Assembly (NCBI GenBank): GCA_023548195.1
Contig: JAJHZJ010000023.1
Span: forward strand, 92,373-156,372
DNA: 64,000 bases
Origin: Bettongia penicillata ogilbyi
Lineage: Eukaryota; Chordata; Mammalia; Diprotodontia; Potoroidae
Direction of reading: 5' to 3'
Shown here: positions 40,641-52,459 of the stretch, piece after piece
Position numbering within the stretch: the first letter of the stretch is position 1
Layout of the letters: each line of letters starts with the position of its first letter
Notes under the pieces: model-generated
Seen by the model: the letters and a program-made list of their open reading frames with translations, nothing else
What the model was told of the DNA's origin: nothing
Database searches by the model: none
Program-made: the position numbers and the translations under genes

Positions 40641-41581
40641 TCAAGAGGAGAAAGGACTTATAGAAGGTCACATTGTGAATTAATGGCAAAGCTAGCACTC
40701 GAACACAGGTTGACAGTCCAGGACTCTTTACCCTAATCTTTATCTTCTCCAAAGATGCCCAGGGTACCCATTTAGATAGTACTCCAGGTTCCCAACCTTC
40801 TCCTCCCTACCCCCAATATCCTCCCCCTATCAACTTTAACTTTAAGACTGCCTTGCTCCTTTCCCTTCTAAGAGAAATGTTCCCATGAAAGTGAAAATGA
40901 CTGAATCTGTCCCTCCTCCTAGGTAGCATGTGTGCATTTTAAGAAGGATTTTCTGGAGACAGTGATTTAACCCCCCCCCCCCAAAAAAAGATTCCTTTGG
41001 TGGGGATTTTGAACCAAGTGATAGGTTGCTAGGGAAGCCATCTTGTGATGTGCAGGACCTTGTGACACTTCTCACATCACAAGTCATAGGTTCCCATTGG
41101 CCCTGTCTAGATAACCTGGCTGACTCTGAGGGAAGCAAACATTTTATTAGCCATTCTAGAAGCGCTTGAGCTCCTGGTAAGGGTGGTAGAGGTACCTTAC
41201 ATGGGGAGGCAGGATGAATTTCTATATCACTCATTCCTTATCTATCTCTACTTGTCAAAATCCTACCCATCTTTTATGATCCAACTCATATGTCCTAGAG
41301 CTCAGAATAAGTATTTAACCTGAAGAGTTTGTTTATTCATTCACTTACTCATCAAATATTTACTACAGTGCCAAGTACGAGGTTCCCCCATGTTAGCTCC
41401 CTTCCAGTTGGGAAGACAGGCCTCATTCACAGGAAGTGACTGTAGAGAGCTAATAGAGTAGGTTGAGCATTGAAGTAGATTGAGTCAGCAAGAACTGCCC
41501 TTAGATACTTAGATATATGAATCCCTGGGCAAGTAACTTCCCTCCCTGAGCCCCTGTAAAATGAGGGGATGGGACAGGATT

Positions 41582-41660
41582 CAGTCTGGGCCTGAGGTCA
41601 GGGCTCAGTCTGGGCCTGGGGTCAGGGCTCAGTCTGGGCCTGGGGTCAGGGCTTAGCCTG
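41582..41660 (+). repeat. 24-bp tandem repeat, about 3 copies
   Basis: Unit CAGTCTGGGCCTGGGGTCAG plus GGCT. Copies start at 41582, 41606 and 41630, with a diverged fourth. Confidence 0.9.
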
Positions 41661-42667
41661 GAATCAGGACAGGTCTGTCTGGGGCAGAAGATCTGTGAGT
41701 CAAAGCCTTGACCTTTGCCTTATTGACCCACTAAGGCAGTGAATGTCCTCCTACCTTCTAGTTCAGAAGGAGCACTAGCTCAAAGAATCTGTTGTCAGCT
41801 CAGACTTGGAGAAAGAACTGGGAAAAAGGAGAGGCATCCAGCACACAACCCATATTATATCCATGTGAAGCTCTTAGTTAAGTGGAAGATGACAGGATCT
41901 GAGGACAGAGACTGCTAACTTCCTTACCTCCAGGACTTCCCTCACACCCCACGCCATGCTTTGTACGAGGCACTTAAGAAATGGCTATTGTAGGAAGGAT
42001 TGTCATTCAATTATTCATTTCCCTCAGATTGAAAGCGATTTCACAACTATTTAAGAAGACTTATTGTGTGCAAAAGCAGGTTCTGGGTAGTGGGACTCCA
42101 AAGCCAACTATAGAAATGATCCTTGCCCTCAAAGTACTTAAAATCTATGAGGATCCAACTTGCATAAATCTCTTGGCAATTGGAGATTCACAGGAGGATT
42201 GAGTTTAATTCCCTCATTTTACTGGTGAGAAAACTGAGGTCCAAGGAGGGGAAGTGATTTGCCCAAGGTCACTCCTCTGACTCTAAAAACCAAGTTGGCC
42301 CTGGGTAGAGAGCCTTAAAAGAAGTGATGATTTGGAAGAGGAGGCTTGGGAGGACACTGCAGGCAGAAAAAAAAGTCTGGTGGATTTAGGGGAAATAGTT
42401 CCTTGCCTCCCCAGCCCCAAAGATGGAAGACTCAGTTTATCTCTGTCTTCCCTTTCTCAGCAGGAGGTCAGAAGACTAGGGCCCAGAACCACATCCTGCC
42501 CTCTGCCTGTTTTCATTTGGTCCTGGGCTTGCCCTAAGAGAGGAGGGAAGCAGCTATGGGAAGGGGACCCAGCAATGATTTGGTGAATGGGCATCCAGTT
42601 AGTTACCGAAAGCTTAATTTGAACCCTTGCCTAATGAACTTCACTTTGCCAACAGCCATTGTGAGCT

Positions 42668-42890
42668 AGGGGGCGCTGCAGTGGATAGAGCACCAGGGGT
42701 AGAGTCAGGAAGACCCCTGAGTTCAAATCCAGCCTCAGACACATCCTAGCTGTTTGACCCTGAGCAAATCACTTCACCCTGTTTGCCTCAGTTTCCTCAT
42801 CTGTAAAACGAGCTGGAGAAGGAAAAGGTAAACCTCTCCAGTATCTCAGCCAAGAAAACCCCAATGGGGTCACGAGAGTCAGACAGTTAG
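42668..42890 (+). mobile_element. tRNA-derived, MIR-related marsupial SINE, complete
   Basis: Forward copy with tRNA-derived head AGGGGGCGCTGCAGTGG, AGAGTCAGGAAGACCCC, TTCAAATCCAGCCTCAGAC, a GTTTGCCTCAGTTTCCTC core, and 3' end ACCCCAATGGGGTCACGAG. The head resembles a CTCF motif. Confidence 0.92.
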
Positions 42891-43789
42891 TCATTTGCAT
42901 CTTTAATACTAGAATGTCCACTTTGAATGCCTGGATGGATATAGCCAACGGCCGTCTTTTACATTGTAGGTTATAAATATTGTATGCCAGATCCAGCAAG
43001 CTGGGCTCTGTTTTATGAGGGAGATAGGAGGAAGAGGAGAGCCAATTGTTGCCCTTGATTCTGGCTAGTGCGCCTAGTCTGATAGAAGATATAGTGTGAC
43101 CAAGGTGAGACTTGGAGCTTAGATTCTTAAGTGGTTCAGAGCTCCCAGGAGGTGGGATGGCCCTGTGCTGCCCAGCTTCCCAAGAGGCAATAACCAAGGA
43201 GGTCCTCAGCTGACTTCCTTGAGTCTGGTTTCCCTAAGTACTCTAGCCTCCCAGCAAGGCTCCTTTCCCCGCCTGATCAGTCCCACTTCCAAGGCCAGAG
43301 CTTCAGAGAAGCAATGGGGCGTGGTTGACAACGGATATGATGGGTTATTTCTTCCCCCCAGCAGGAAAAGAAGTCTCTGATTTGGTTGATTTGCTGTTTT
43401 TAAGCGGGTAGAGCAGGAAAATAAAGACAGAGGAGCAAAGGAGGGAATCTGGTTGGAGAATGGGGGTCATAGTTGCTAGTGTGGCGCAGTAACCTAGCCA
43501 GATCTCAGTTCTTCTTTGAAAGGATAAGACTTGGGGGAGTAGAGACCTTTGCCTGAGGAGGACCTTCTCTCCTAGTGCCCTATCTTGGCTTAAAGATATT
43601 GCTCCCACCTCTGTTGGAATCTGGGGGATCCTGGGAAAGCTCTGGGGACACATTATTTCATAGAAATCTAATAGAGATCTTAGTAATAATCTTAGAATAA
43701 TCTTAGTGATCCTACTGCCGTGGCTGTCTTGTCATTCTTGGACTCTGGGAGGGTCAGTGGCAACTGGACAGGTGGTCAGAATGAAGGGG

Positions 43790-43925
43790 GAGCAATATGG
43801 TGCAGACTCGGGAGGCAGAGGGCCTGGAGTCAGATCTCACCTCTGATACTGTGTGACTGGGCAAGTCACTTTCTTCTGTGAAATCAAGGCCTCTGAGTTC
43901 CCTCTCAGCTCTAGCTCTAGAAATC
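43790..43925 (+). mobile_element. MIR-related SINE
   Basis: Forward copy: GGGGGAGCAATATGGTGC, AGTCAGATCTCACC, GGGCAAGTCACTTTC, and a CAGCTCTAGCTCTAG tail. Confidence 0.75.
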
Positions 43926-45479
43926 TCAAGTTCATATTTTGAAAATGATTTTCTCCATCTCTGAACCACTGCTTTCCCAGAAGCAGCCTGGACAGAAGTG
44001 GTCATCAGGAGATGGGGGTGGGATATGGAATGGAGGAAAGGAATGTTTGAATGATAGGTAGGTCTTTGTCTCTGTCCAAATGTACCCCCCCAGAGGAAAA
44101 GCAGAGTGGGAAAGTGGGAGAGGTTCAATGCAGCAACAGTCTACTCTGGCCGAGTGAAGAATCAGGCCAGGCCCAGAGGCCAAACGCACCACCGCCATGT
44201 AATAATAACATTAACTGACATTTATAGGCACTTTACGTATACACAGGTCTAGGTAAGCAACCGTTAGACTCAAAGACGATTAGGTAGAAAGGGTGGGGTT
44301 TCTGTTTAGATTTCTACTTATAAATAGCAGAGGTTCCTAAGAACCACAGGCAGAGACTCAGATGTGGCTGACTGAGAAAACAAGAGGTTGGGGGGTTGGG
44401 GTGGAATATTGAGGAAGCCTTCTGAACTTTTATGGTGTCTTTGGACCCCTCTGGCAGCCACGTGAAACCTCTGAGGCCCTTCTCAGAGTCCTGCCCTTAA
44501 GGAAATGAAAGAAATGCGAACTTTCAGTTAGAGGTGAATGAACATGAAGATGTGGGGGTTTCTTCCCCCTCCAAGTCCCCAGATCCTCTATCTGGGGACC
44601 CCAGGTTCAAAACCTTCTCCTTCCCCCCTACCATGCTGAGGATGATCATGGGGGATAGGATGGGCAACTGAGGGAGGCCTCAGAGTCTCCCAGTCACTTG
44701 AGTTTACATAGCACTGCCTTCCCCATATCTCAGGAAACCCAGGTAGTGTAAGTACATCTCCCTCCCCACCTTACAGATGAGAAAACTGAGGCTCAGAGGG
44801 GAGGGGAGTGACTCATAGTCTCCTACAGCTAGTAATTATTAGACTGGCATTTTTCCCACTTATGTGTTGTTGAATTCTTGGCTCTGCCTTGATCAAAGCT
44901 AAGGATTTGGGTGGAGATTTTGACCCCCTCTATGTTTCTGGGAGATTGTTTTCATTGATGGTTGTTCAGTTGGTAATCGTTTTTCTTTAAAGAAATGGCC
45001 ACCTGTCTCCCTGGTCTAAACCTTGGCCTCCCTGAAGGCTGGTGCCTGCACCAGTTGGTCTCTTCAGGGCCCCTTGCCGCTCCGGAATTCAATGACTCCA
45101 AAATCCCATGATTCTTTGAGTCTAGAATTCCATGCTTTTAAGATTTGTGATTCTGTTGGGCAACTGGCTCCTTGAGTCTCAGAGGTCAGTGACCATGGGA
45201 AGGTGTGTGCCTAGGGGTGTCCTCTGCTGAAAGATGACTGAGCTGCTGTTCAGGGATAATGTTGGGGGGGCTTCAGAGCCCCCCCTACCCCCATTGCTGA
45301 CAGGGGTTGGGGGAAGGAGGCAGTGGCAGCAGCTGCTGCTGCCCTGTCCCCACAGAGGGAGCCATTTGGCATTTGCCCATGAGGAGAAGAGAGGGGGGGT
45401 GGGATGGGGGTTGGGAGAAGGTCTGTCTCTTTAAATCTGTCTTTCCTTTTTCCTTTTCTATTTTCCCCCCATCCACCTC

Positions 45480-45660
45480 CCTCCACTAGCACAAGTAGCA
45501 GAGCAGTGAGGGCCCTGGAGCTGCAGTGACTGTGCCTCTGAAATATTAATGAGGCCGTGCTCAGCCTCAGCTCCCTCCCCCCGGCTCCCCGCCCTCCTTG
45601 GCTGAATGCAGGCCTTGTCCTCGGAGCCATCCCCTTCCCTACCGGGTGGGCACAAAGGTG
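45480..45660 (+). promoter_or_regulatory. Candidate conserved element or alternative exon
   Basis: A long pyrimidine tract ends in ACTAG (45485-45489), an acceptor-like site. It is followed by AGCAGAGCAGTGAGGGCC, GGAGCTGCAGTGACTG, GAAATATTAATGAGGCC, then a possible donor GTGCGT at about 45658. It could be a conserved non-coding element or an unannotated leader exon. Neither is shown. Confidence 0.3.
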
Positions 45661-46085
45661 CGTCTGGCTTGGGAGGGTGGCAAGGAGGGCACCAGGGCCA
45701 GAGGTGCCCGAGGTGCACAGGGCGAAAGGTCATGAGCTGGCCACTGAGCCAACAGCCCCTATGAAGACAGCCGAAGGATGGCTGGCAGCCTGTGAGCGAC
45801 ACCAGGCTCTGGCATGGGGGACCCACTGTACACTTGGCTCTGTCCCCAGGGCCCTCCTGAACACCTGCCCTGGCAATCTCAACGCACTCACCCTAGAAAT
45901 CGGCTGACCCGCCCCACCCCTCCCCCCAGTCCAGCTCTACTACAGGCCAGCAACCCCTGTGGGATAGAGAAGGGTGGAGCAGCCATCGAGGGGTACCAGG
46001 GAGGAGCTTGTGTGTGTTCATGTGCTATGGATTCTGTATGTGAACAACGTGTGAACACCCAGATTTATGTGTGGGCATGGTGCAG

Positions 46086-46088
<3 letters not shown>

Positions 46089-46131
<43 letters not shown>
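46089..46131 (+). repeat. (GT)n microsatellite
   Basis: About 21 GT units. Confidence 0.95.
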
Positions 46132-46133
<2 letters not shown>

Positions 46134-46589
46134 ACAGCAGCATGTGTGTGTAGGCATGAGCATGCTGGCATGAGGTGCAGAGAAATGTGGCGAGGGACAA
46201 GTGGGAGTCTCTGTGTGTGCAGGAAGCGGAGCCCTACCTTCTCACCCAACCCACCAGGATTTCTTCTTCCTGATGTATCCATTTGGAGGGGCTTGTGGCC
46301 TTGGGAAGCAAGCCCTATTGTAAATGTGTGGCAAGTGGGGGTGCAGTGTGCCTATGTAAAAGAGTCCCCAGGGTGAATCCTTGGGGATGCAAAAGACCTT
46401 TCTGCAGAACAAACCATCAACCCCTGCCCTGTAACTGTAGATGATCCTCCAGCAGGTTCACTTAACGGAAATGATTCCTGGAATGTCTGTTGGAGAAAAG
46501 GACAGTTATCTGGCTAATTTTTCAAATCCCTCCCTCCCTTCACCCAGGGGGATGCAGATACAAGGCTCATTCCCCTGTCTCCCTTTGCA

Positions 46590-47250
46590 GGGCTTAGACA
46601 TTTATTCAGCAAATGTGTAGCGTTGAGGACTGCTCTGTAGAAGGCATAGCCCTCATCCTCAGGTCTGGGGTAGGAGGAGAGGAGATTCCTACAAGACAGG
46701 GAGCATTGGTCACATTCATTTTGTCATTGGTTCAACAAGCAAATCCTAAGCATCTGCTATGCGTGGGTCCCCTATCAGGAGTCTGTCCTGAGAATAAAAA
46801 CTAAAAACCATAGAGGTGAGGAATTATGGACAGAGGGCTGCGGGCAGCCCTGGAGGAACACTTCTAACAGTGGGGAGTCTTGAGAACAGGGATCACATGA
46901 TTGGGTGAGCACTGTAAGGATGGGGGGAGAGGAGGCAGCAATGAGCGCATAAAGTATAGGAGGCAGGACAGGCTGGGGTTTATGGAGCAGAGGAAATCTG
47001 TGAGAGGGTGGGTCAGGTCAGACTGAGAAAGCCAAGAATGGTAAGCTGAGGAGACACTTGGTTGAAAGTGGCCCTTTGGCTGTGGGCCCTGGGTGGGTAG
47101 GGAATGCTTCATGGCTGAGGTGGACCTGAGCTGCCAATGCTTGGAGAAAGGGTAGATGTCGTACAGGTAGAGAGAGGAGTGGGAAAGGCCTGGGGAGAAG
47201 CAGAAAGGGCTGGATTGAGCCTAGTGGGTTTTCAGGAACAGCTTAACCTG
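46590..47250 (+). mobile_element. L2-like LINE fragments (tentative)
   Basis: Starts with GGGCTTAGACATTTATTCAG, then CTCATCCTCAGG, and continues with the L2-type phrases AACAGGGATCACATG and AGACACTTGGTTG. Assignment from memory. Confidence 0.45.
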
Positions 47251-47639
47251 GCTAGAGCTGAGTTTGTCTAGAGGACCGGAGGAAGTGCTAGGTGGGATTT
47301 GGCCTGTGGCTCTCTAAGGGCCTGGTTGAGGAGGTCAGCCCTGCTCCCACAGGGAGAAAGTCACTGAAGAGGTCAGAGGACAAGTTGACCCAGGAGCCCT
47401 CAGTCACTGAGAGTCAAGGGTGGGGGAAGGGAGGCTCTGTTCATCTCCCCTCACCCATGAAGGGGCAATTCTGGTTACCCAGCCCTGGTGCCAGCTGCTC
47501 CCTCTTGCTCTCCTCCCTAGGCCTGGACTTGGCAGCTGTTTTCTTTCACTTGTGGGAATTGGCTGTGCTATTAACCCCTTTGGCTCCCATTGCCTCTGTC
47601 TGCTCTCTGGAGTTTCTGGCTACTTCGATGTAGATCCTA

Positions 47640-48110
47640 GGAGCCGAAGTTTAGGTCTGGAAGGAACCTCAGAAGCCATCCATCTAGTCCAATCCTCCTT
47701 CATTTGACAGAGGGGGAAACTGGATGATTTAAAGTTCAAGTGACTCATCCAAGGTCATACAAGTTTTGCATCAGGGACAGGAAACAGTCCTTAATGTCAA
47801 TGAGGGATCATCAATTAAATGGACTGCTGAGTAGAAAGGATCCTGAAATTCCTGATACCACTGGGGGATTATGTGTTCCTTTATATTATCTGGGACCTCC
47901 CCACCACCACCACCCCCTCAGGAACCCCCAAGGTTGCCTTGGGTGGCATTTTAAAGGAGAAGTACAGCAAGGGGTCAGGCAGCATAATACTATGGAATAA
48001 ACATGCTTACTACCTGTGTGACCTTGAGTGTCTCCCTTCTGCCCTCCCTGGACCTTAGTCTCCTCCTCTAAAATGAAGGAAGTGGCCTTAGAAGTCCCTT
48101 CCGCCTCTCA
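47640..48110. mobile_element. MIR-related SINE remnants
   Basis: A reverse piece at 47640-47770 (AGCCATCCATCTAGTCC, AGAGGGGGAAACTGG) and a forward piece at 47985-48110 (GTGTGACCTTGAGTGTCTC, AGTCTCCTCCTC). 47780-47980 has no recognised repeat. Confidence 0.6.
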
Positions 48111-48679
48111 CTCTAGGCTAGGAGGCTTCACTCACCCCCTCCAATTTCTGCTGTTCCCACCCCACTAATCCTCCATCCTGGCTTAGCCTCAACCTCCACT
48201 TCTCCCCTCCTACTTGTAAGTCGGCAAGTCATGAGATGGTGCAGAAGGGGGCCATACCATAGAGTCATACTTTCTAACCTCAACCAGGCTGTCACTGCCA
48301 CCGGACAATCCTTTCATTCATCTCTGCTTGATTGGTCTCCCACTTCCCCCAGCTGCTGTGCCCAGTCTTCTCTGCTCTCTTGAAGCCCCTTATTCCACTT
48401 GGTGCAGTAGAGGAGGTATGGGTGAGAGAATGGAAAAGCCTTGATGACTAGGAGAATGGGTCTGCCATCAGTAGAAATGGGAACAGAGTTGGGAAGAAGG
48501 AGGGACTGAAGTTGGTGGAGTGAGTGTGATGAGTGATGGGACAGGGGGCTGGTGGAGATGGGAGGCAAGGGGGAAAGGGGGACTGGCAAGGCCCTCGGCT
48601 GTCTCTGAGACTAAAGCAGTATGGGAGGAGACCTAGATGGCTGGTGTGGTGTGGAGGAGGGGAGATAGAAGTGAAAAAC

Positions 48680-49100
48680 AGCTTGTAAGAAGACCTAAGT
48701 CAAGTCTCAGCCTTGCTATATACTAGACATATAACCTTGGGCAAGTCTGTTAACTTCTGACTTGTAAAATGAGAGTAACTGTGCCTAGAACACCCCCTGT
48801 CCCCCCAACCCTTCATCAATGTGTCTTGGTTAATTGGCTGTATTGGATTGAATTGAACTCCACCAACTCATAGCCCTGTGTGTTAGGCTAGTTACAATGG
48901 TAGCTCTTGCCATCTGTAGCCCTGCCTCTCTGTATTGTTCCAGCTCAGACTCACATCCTCTGAGACCTGAGAGGCAGGAATTTTTGTCTTCATTTTACCC
49001 TTGAAGAAAGGGAAGCTGGGGCTCTCCAAGGTCACACAGCTAGTAATGGCAGAACTGGGACCTGACCCTAGGCCACCTGAGTCATAATCCAGCCCTCCTT
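48680..49100. mobile_element. MIR-related SINE remnants
   Basis: A forward piece at 48680-48790 (TTGGGCAAGTCTGTTAACTTC) and a reverse piece at 48930-49100 (CCAAGGTCACACAGCTAG). Confidence 0.6.
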
Positions 49101-49109
49101 TAGCTCTTG

Positions 49110-49800
49110 ATGAATTTGGGCCTCAAGGAGAGGATTAGGACCCCCAGGGAGGTCACCTTGGAGAGAGAAGTTTCAGTAGAGTGGCAAGTGGGCAGGGACA
49201 GAAGCCTGTTTGTAAAGAATTGAGGAGGCAGTGGGTGGTTGGGAAGTGGAGGCAGGGAGCTTAAGCCACAAGTCTGAGGAGTTTGGTAGTGAGAGAGAGG
49301 AGAAGGAGGATGGTAGGACCTTGAGAACCTGGCAAAAGTTCTTCCAAGATGGGCGAGCATATTTGAAAGGCTAAGGAAAGTGAAGAAGAGAGATGAGTAT
49401 GTGATGCAGGACCCTCAGGAGGTAGGAGCAGATGGGCAACAGCCCCACTGTGAGCAGCTTAAATCCTCTCTGTGTGCCCCTCTCCCCCAGTCATCAATTA
49501 TCGGGTACTCGTTCCCATTGGTGTGGGCTGGTTCATTAGCCATCATGGCGTGCTGTATGTCATGGATGATGTGGCAAAGTCCATGAGTTGATGGATGTGT
49601 GCATAGATACACCCATCATGTGAGAACAAGCAGAGCGGAGTGGTGATGAGGGGGAGTGTCTGGTACAAGGAGATATAGTTCCTATTTCAAAAGGTCTTCG
49701 GCTGGTAGGGTTCAGGGAATCATTCAGGCATTCGACTCACTGGAGGAGAGATATGGCCATGTGCTAGGGAAATGAGAAGTTGAGGAAGAAGAAGGCTAGG
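49110..49800 (+). mobile_element. L2-like LINE fragment (tentative)
   Basis: Purine-rich decayed LINE sequence such as CCTTGAGAACCTGGC and AGGGAAATGAGAAGTTGAGG. Boundaries are uncertain; a different sequence begins near 49500-49620. Confidence 0.4.
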
Positions 49801-50188
49801 CTGCTGAGAACTTAGTCTGTAAAAATTAGGACCACAGATTCCCTGACTCTTCAAACGCTGGGGATTTCAGATAACTGGGGCAACTTCAGTCAATTTAGAA
49901 TTAGAGCTCAGAGTTTGACTTAGAACAGGGACTGGAGCCAGTTCAGTCCTCTCAGAAACAGGACTGAAATTTGACCTGAAGCTGTTTAAGCATTGGCCTG
50001 TGCCCCGGGCGGGTGCTTCAAAACACCTCCAGTTTTGGCTTTCTCCAATCTAGACCTAGGGTTTAGGGACAGTTTGGTCCACTCAGAGCTTGAACTAGCA
50101 TAACCTGCAGAGCTAGGGTGCCATCATTCATTCACTAACCCTCAGGGCTTCTCTGCCCCTTCTCTGTGCCTTTTCTATCTTTGACCAG

Positions 50189-50404
50189 ATTATCCCAGTG
50201 CAGTGGAGATACCAGGTGTGCTAAATTGTGACTGGGATCCCCCCACTTGTCTCAGAGAACACCCTTGTCCATGGATCGGCCCCCTCTTCGGACCTCGACA
50301 AACCGAAGTGCTTGTGACTGTTAGCTGGCCGAATTCCCAAAAGAAGATTCCTCCAGACTTCTGTATAGCATGAAATCACTATTGACGACCTCTTAACCAG
50401 GCAG
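50189..50404 (+). other. ATP2B3: Candidate ATP2B3 non-coding leader exon
   Basis: A strong acceptor, CCTTTTCTATCTTTGACCAG (ends 50188), precedes 216 bp that end at donor GTGAGT (50405), 273 bp before the next acceptor. The span is unlike surrounding repeats. It holds two short upstream ORFs: ATG at 50271 (17 codons, stop TAG at 50322-50324) and ATG at 50370 (8 codons). The link to ATP2B3 is inference from position, strand and splice signals. Confidence 0.65.
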
Positions 50405-50677
50405 GTGAGTTAAGACTATCCTTACCCAAAGCCACACACCACCTGATGCTGGGGGCGTGGGGGGCGGGGCGGGGTGCATTGTGCCCAGGAAGGGCCTGGA
50501 GGAAAGCTAGCTTCAGTTCAATTGAGTATTTGCATTCAATGATTCACCAAGTAAACAGCCCAAAAAATTTATTCATTGAAACCTGAGTTGGTGGGGAGTA
50601 GAGCATCTTTGTAATTTCGATCCCACTGATTCACGTCTCTCCGTTCTTGTTCTCTCCTTTCCTCCTTGCTCTACCAG
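50405..50677 (+). other. ATP2B3: Candidate short leader intron
   Basis: A 273 bp GT-AG intron with donor GTGAGT and acceptor CTCCTTGCTCTACCAG. It contains a G-quadruplex-prone run at 50451-50474. Confidence 0.65.
50451..50474 (+). promoter_or_regulatory. G-quadruplex-prone GC-box cluster
   Basis: Four G runs of 4-6 Gs separated by C or CGT, overlapping GGGGCGGGG boxes, 46 bases after a donor site on the sense strand. This could be an Sp/KLF site and/or a G4. Confidence 0.55.
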
Positions 50678-50800
50678 GCACTCCATATTTCTGCTCTCAG
50701 AGACTGCTCTACTCGGCAGTGTTCTATTCCACCAAGTAGCCCTCCCAGAGCCAAGGGCTAGCACCGAGCAAAGAAAGGGGTTACCAGTTGTGAAAGCAAG
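50678..50800 (+). other. ATP2B3: ATP2B3 5' UTR of start-codon exon
   Basis: Begins after acceptor CTCTACCAG (an alternative is the AG at 50699-50700) and runs to the start codon. No upstream ATG is present in this segment. Confidence 0.7.
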
Positions 50801-51005
50801 ATGGGAGACGTAGCCAACAGCTCTGTGGGTCATCATGCCAAGAATCAGCAGCATGGAGCCAACCGGGCTGGGGGCTTCGGCTGTACGCTGCCCGAGCTCC
50901 GATCCCTCATGGAGCTCCGAGGGGCAGAGGCGCTCCAGAAAATCCAGGAAACCTATGGGGATGTCAGCGGTCTCTGCAAGAGGTTGAAGACTTCCCCCAC
51001 TGAAG
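50801..51005 (+). CDS. ATP2B3: Plasma-membrane Ca2+-ATPase 3, first coding exon
   Basis: Encodes MGDVANSS and [35 protein letters not shown], matching the N-terminus of human PMCA3 (from memory) with differences mainly at residues 9-22 (for example HHAKNQQHG). This is the cytosolic N-terminal region of a P-type ATPase that exports Ca2+ in exchange for protons and is expressed mainly in brain and some other tissues. The start context has A at -3 and G at +4. The exon is 68 codons plus one base, with donor GTAGGT at 51006. Its paralogues ATP2B1, 2 and 4 are alternatives, but the MGD-ANSS start and location favour ATP2B3. Confidence 0.97.
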
Positions 51006-51299
51006 GTAGGTGTGTGAGGCAGAATGCTTGGCAGAATCACTGATCCTAGCAGCATAGTCGACTGGGCACCAGAGGGTTAATTCTTCCCAGCCCACAAGCA
51101 AGGCACCCTCCCGCTGCCTACTCTGTCCTCCACCTCTTATAAGTTCCCTTTTCCTATCTCCCAATCAAAACTGACCCCTCTTAGCACTCATCTCTTAAGG
51201 ATCTTACTCTAGTTTGTTTTTTTTAATTTATCTGATACTTTGGTCTACACAATATATTCTGTGGGTGCTTGGACTAGGGGACCTTTCCTGATAAGGTCA

Positions 51300-51690
51300 T
51301 AGGATTTTAAAGCCAGAAAGGACTTGAGAGGTTATTTGGAAAGATAATGAGATAATATTTGTAGATCACATAGCACAATGCCTAGCACATAGTAGGTACT
51401 CTGTAAATGCTTATTTCCTCCCTTCCCTCCTTCCTCTTTTCATTTTATAGAAAAGCAAACGAAGTCCAAGTGACTCAGTGATGTGCTCAAGGTCATGTAT
51501 AGGCTCATAGATTTAGAGCTGAAAGGGATCTTAGAGGTACAACCCCCTTGTTTTACAGATGAGGAGACTGCGGGACAGAAAGGTTAAGTCATTTGCTCAG
51601 GGTCACACAGTAAGTGTCTATGGTGGCATTCCAACACAGGTCTTCCTGATTTCAGGTCTGATACTGTGTCCGAGCTGCCTTTCTGTGTGT
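51300..51690 (-). mobile_element. MIR-related SINE, tandem units
   Basis: Reverse units such as AAGCCAGAAAGGACTTGAG, AGAGCTGAAAGGGATCTTAG, GTTTTACAGATGAGGAGAC, and CAGGGTCACACAGTAAG. An L2-like piece (GCACATAGTAGGTACTC) is embedded near 51380. Confidence 0.75.
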
Positions 51691-52459
51691 GTGTGCTTGT
51701 GTGACTTTTTAGAAACAGTGCAATGGAAGGGGCTCACTACACATAAAAAAACTGAGGCTTATAGTAGTTCAGTGACTTGCCCAAGATCACTGAACCAGGA
51801 TCCTCTGGGTAAATATATTTACAATGGCTGGGGCATAAGGACAGGGGAGACTTCCCCAGTACAAACAGCTACCAACACGCCTTCTGAGCAGAGTGGGTGC
51901 CCCTCACCGTAATTCTTCCCCCCCACACTAGGCAGATGGGCCTTGTTACAGTTCTCCTTTCACTGGGGTGCATGGGTATCGGGAAAGAGATGGCATCTGA
52001 CCTGGTCTTTAACAAATAGGATTTGAATGTGGGAAAAAGAGGAGGAAGGGCATTCCAAGGAGTGAGCACCGTAAATAAATCTGAGGAGGTGGGAGGGAAG
52101 CTAGCAGGTGTAGAGAGATGGTAAGGAAATCAGGATGCAGAAGACTAAGGGAGAGCAAGTTGGAAAAAATCAATTGGAGTCAAATGAGAATAGGCTTTCA
52201 ATGCCAGACTAAGGATTTTTGACTAGTAGATAGCCACTATTGTTTCTTGAGTCTAAAACCTTAGTGAATTTGATTTAATGAACCGTGAGACTGATTTGTT
52301 ATTTACATAAATGGGTACATTTAAAGTACTTGAAAACATCCCCCCCTAGATTAAATATTCCCACTGCAATCTCATTTATGCTATTTACTTGTCCAGCAAT
52401 CCCTTTTCCTACAGAGGTTATGAAAGCCAACTACTGTACAGCTTCTGGGTCAATAATTA

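Larger units (their letters stand above)
15697..50188 (+). other. ATP2B3: Candidate ATP2B3 intron 1
   Basis: If the candidate exons at 15696 and 50189 are spliced, this is a 34.5 kb intron, acceptor TTTTCTATCTTTGACCAG. No protein-coding exon was recognised. Contents are listed separately: SINEs, L2-like and CR1/L3-like pieces, three minisatellite or satellite-like arrays, microsatellites, one hAT-like MITE, and a few AT-rich islands. Stretches not covered by an entry hold nothing I recognise. Confidence 0.5.

Noticed and set aside
42668..42890. Possible tRNA gene
   Set aside because: The head is tRNA-derived but it is part of a SINE. No intact cloverleaf or anticodon arm could be recognised in any copy.
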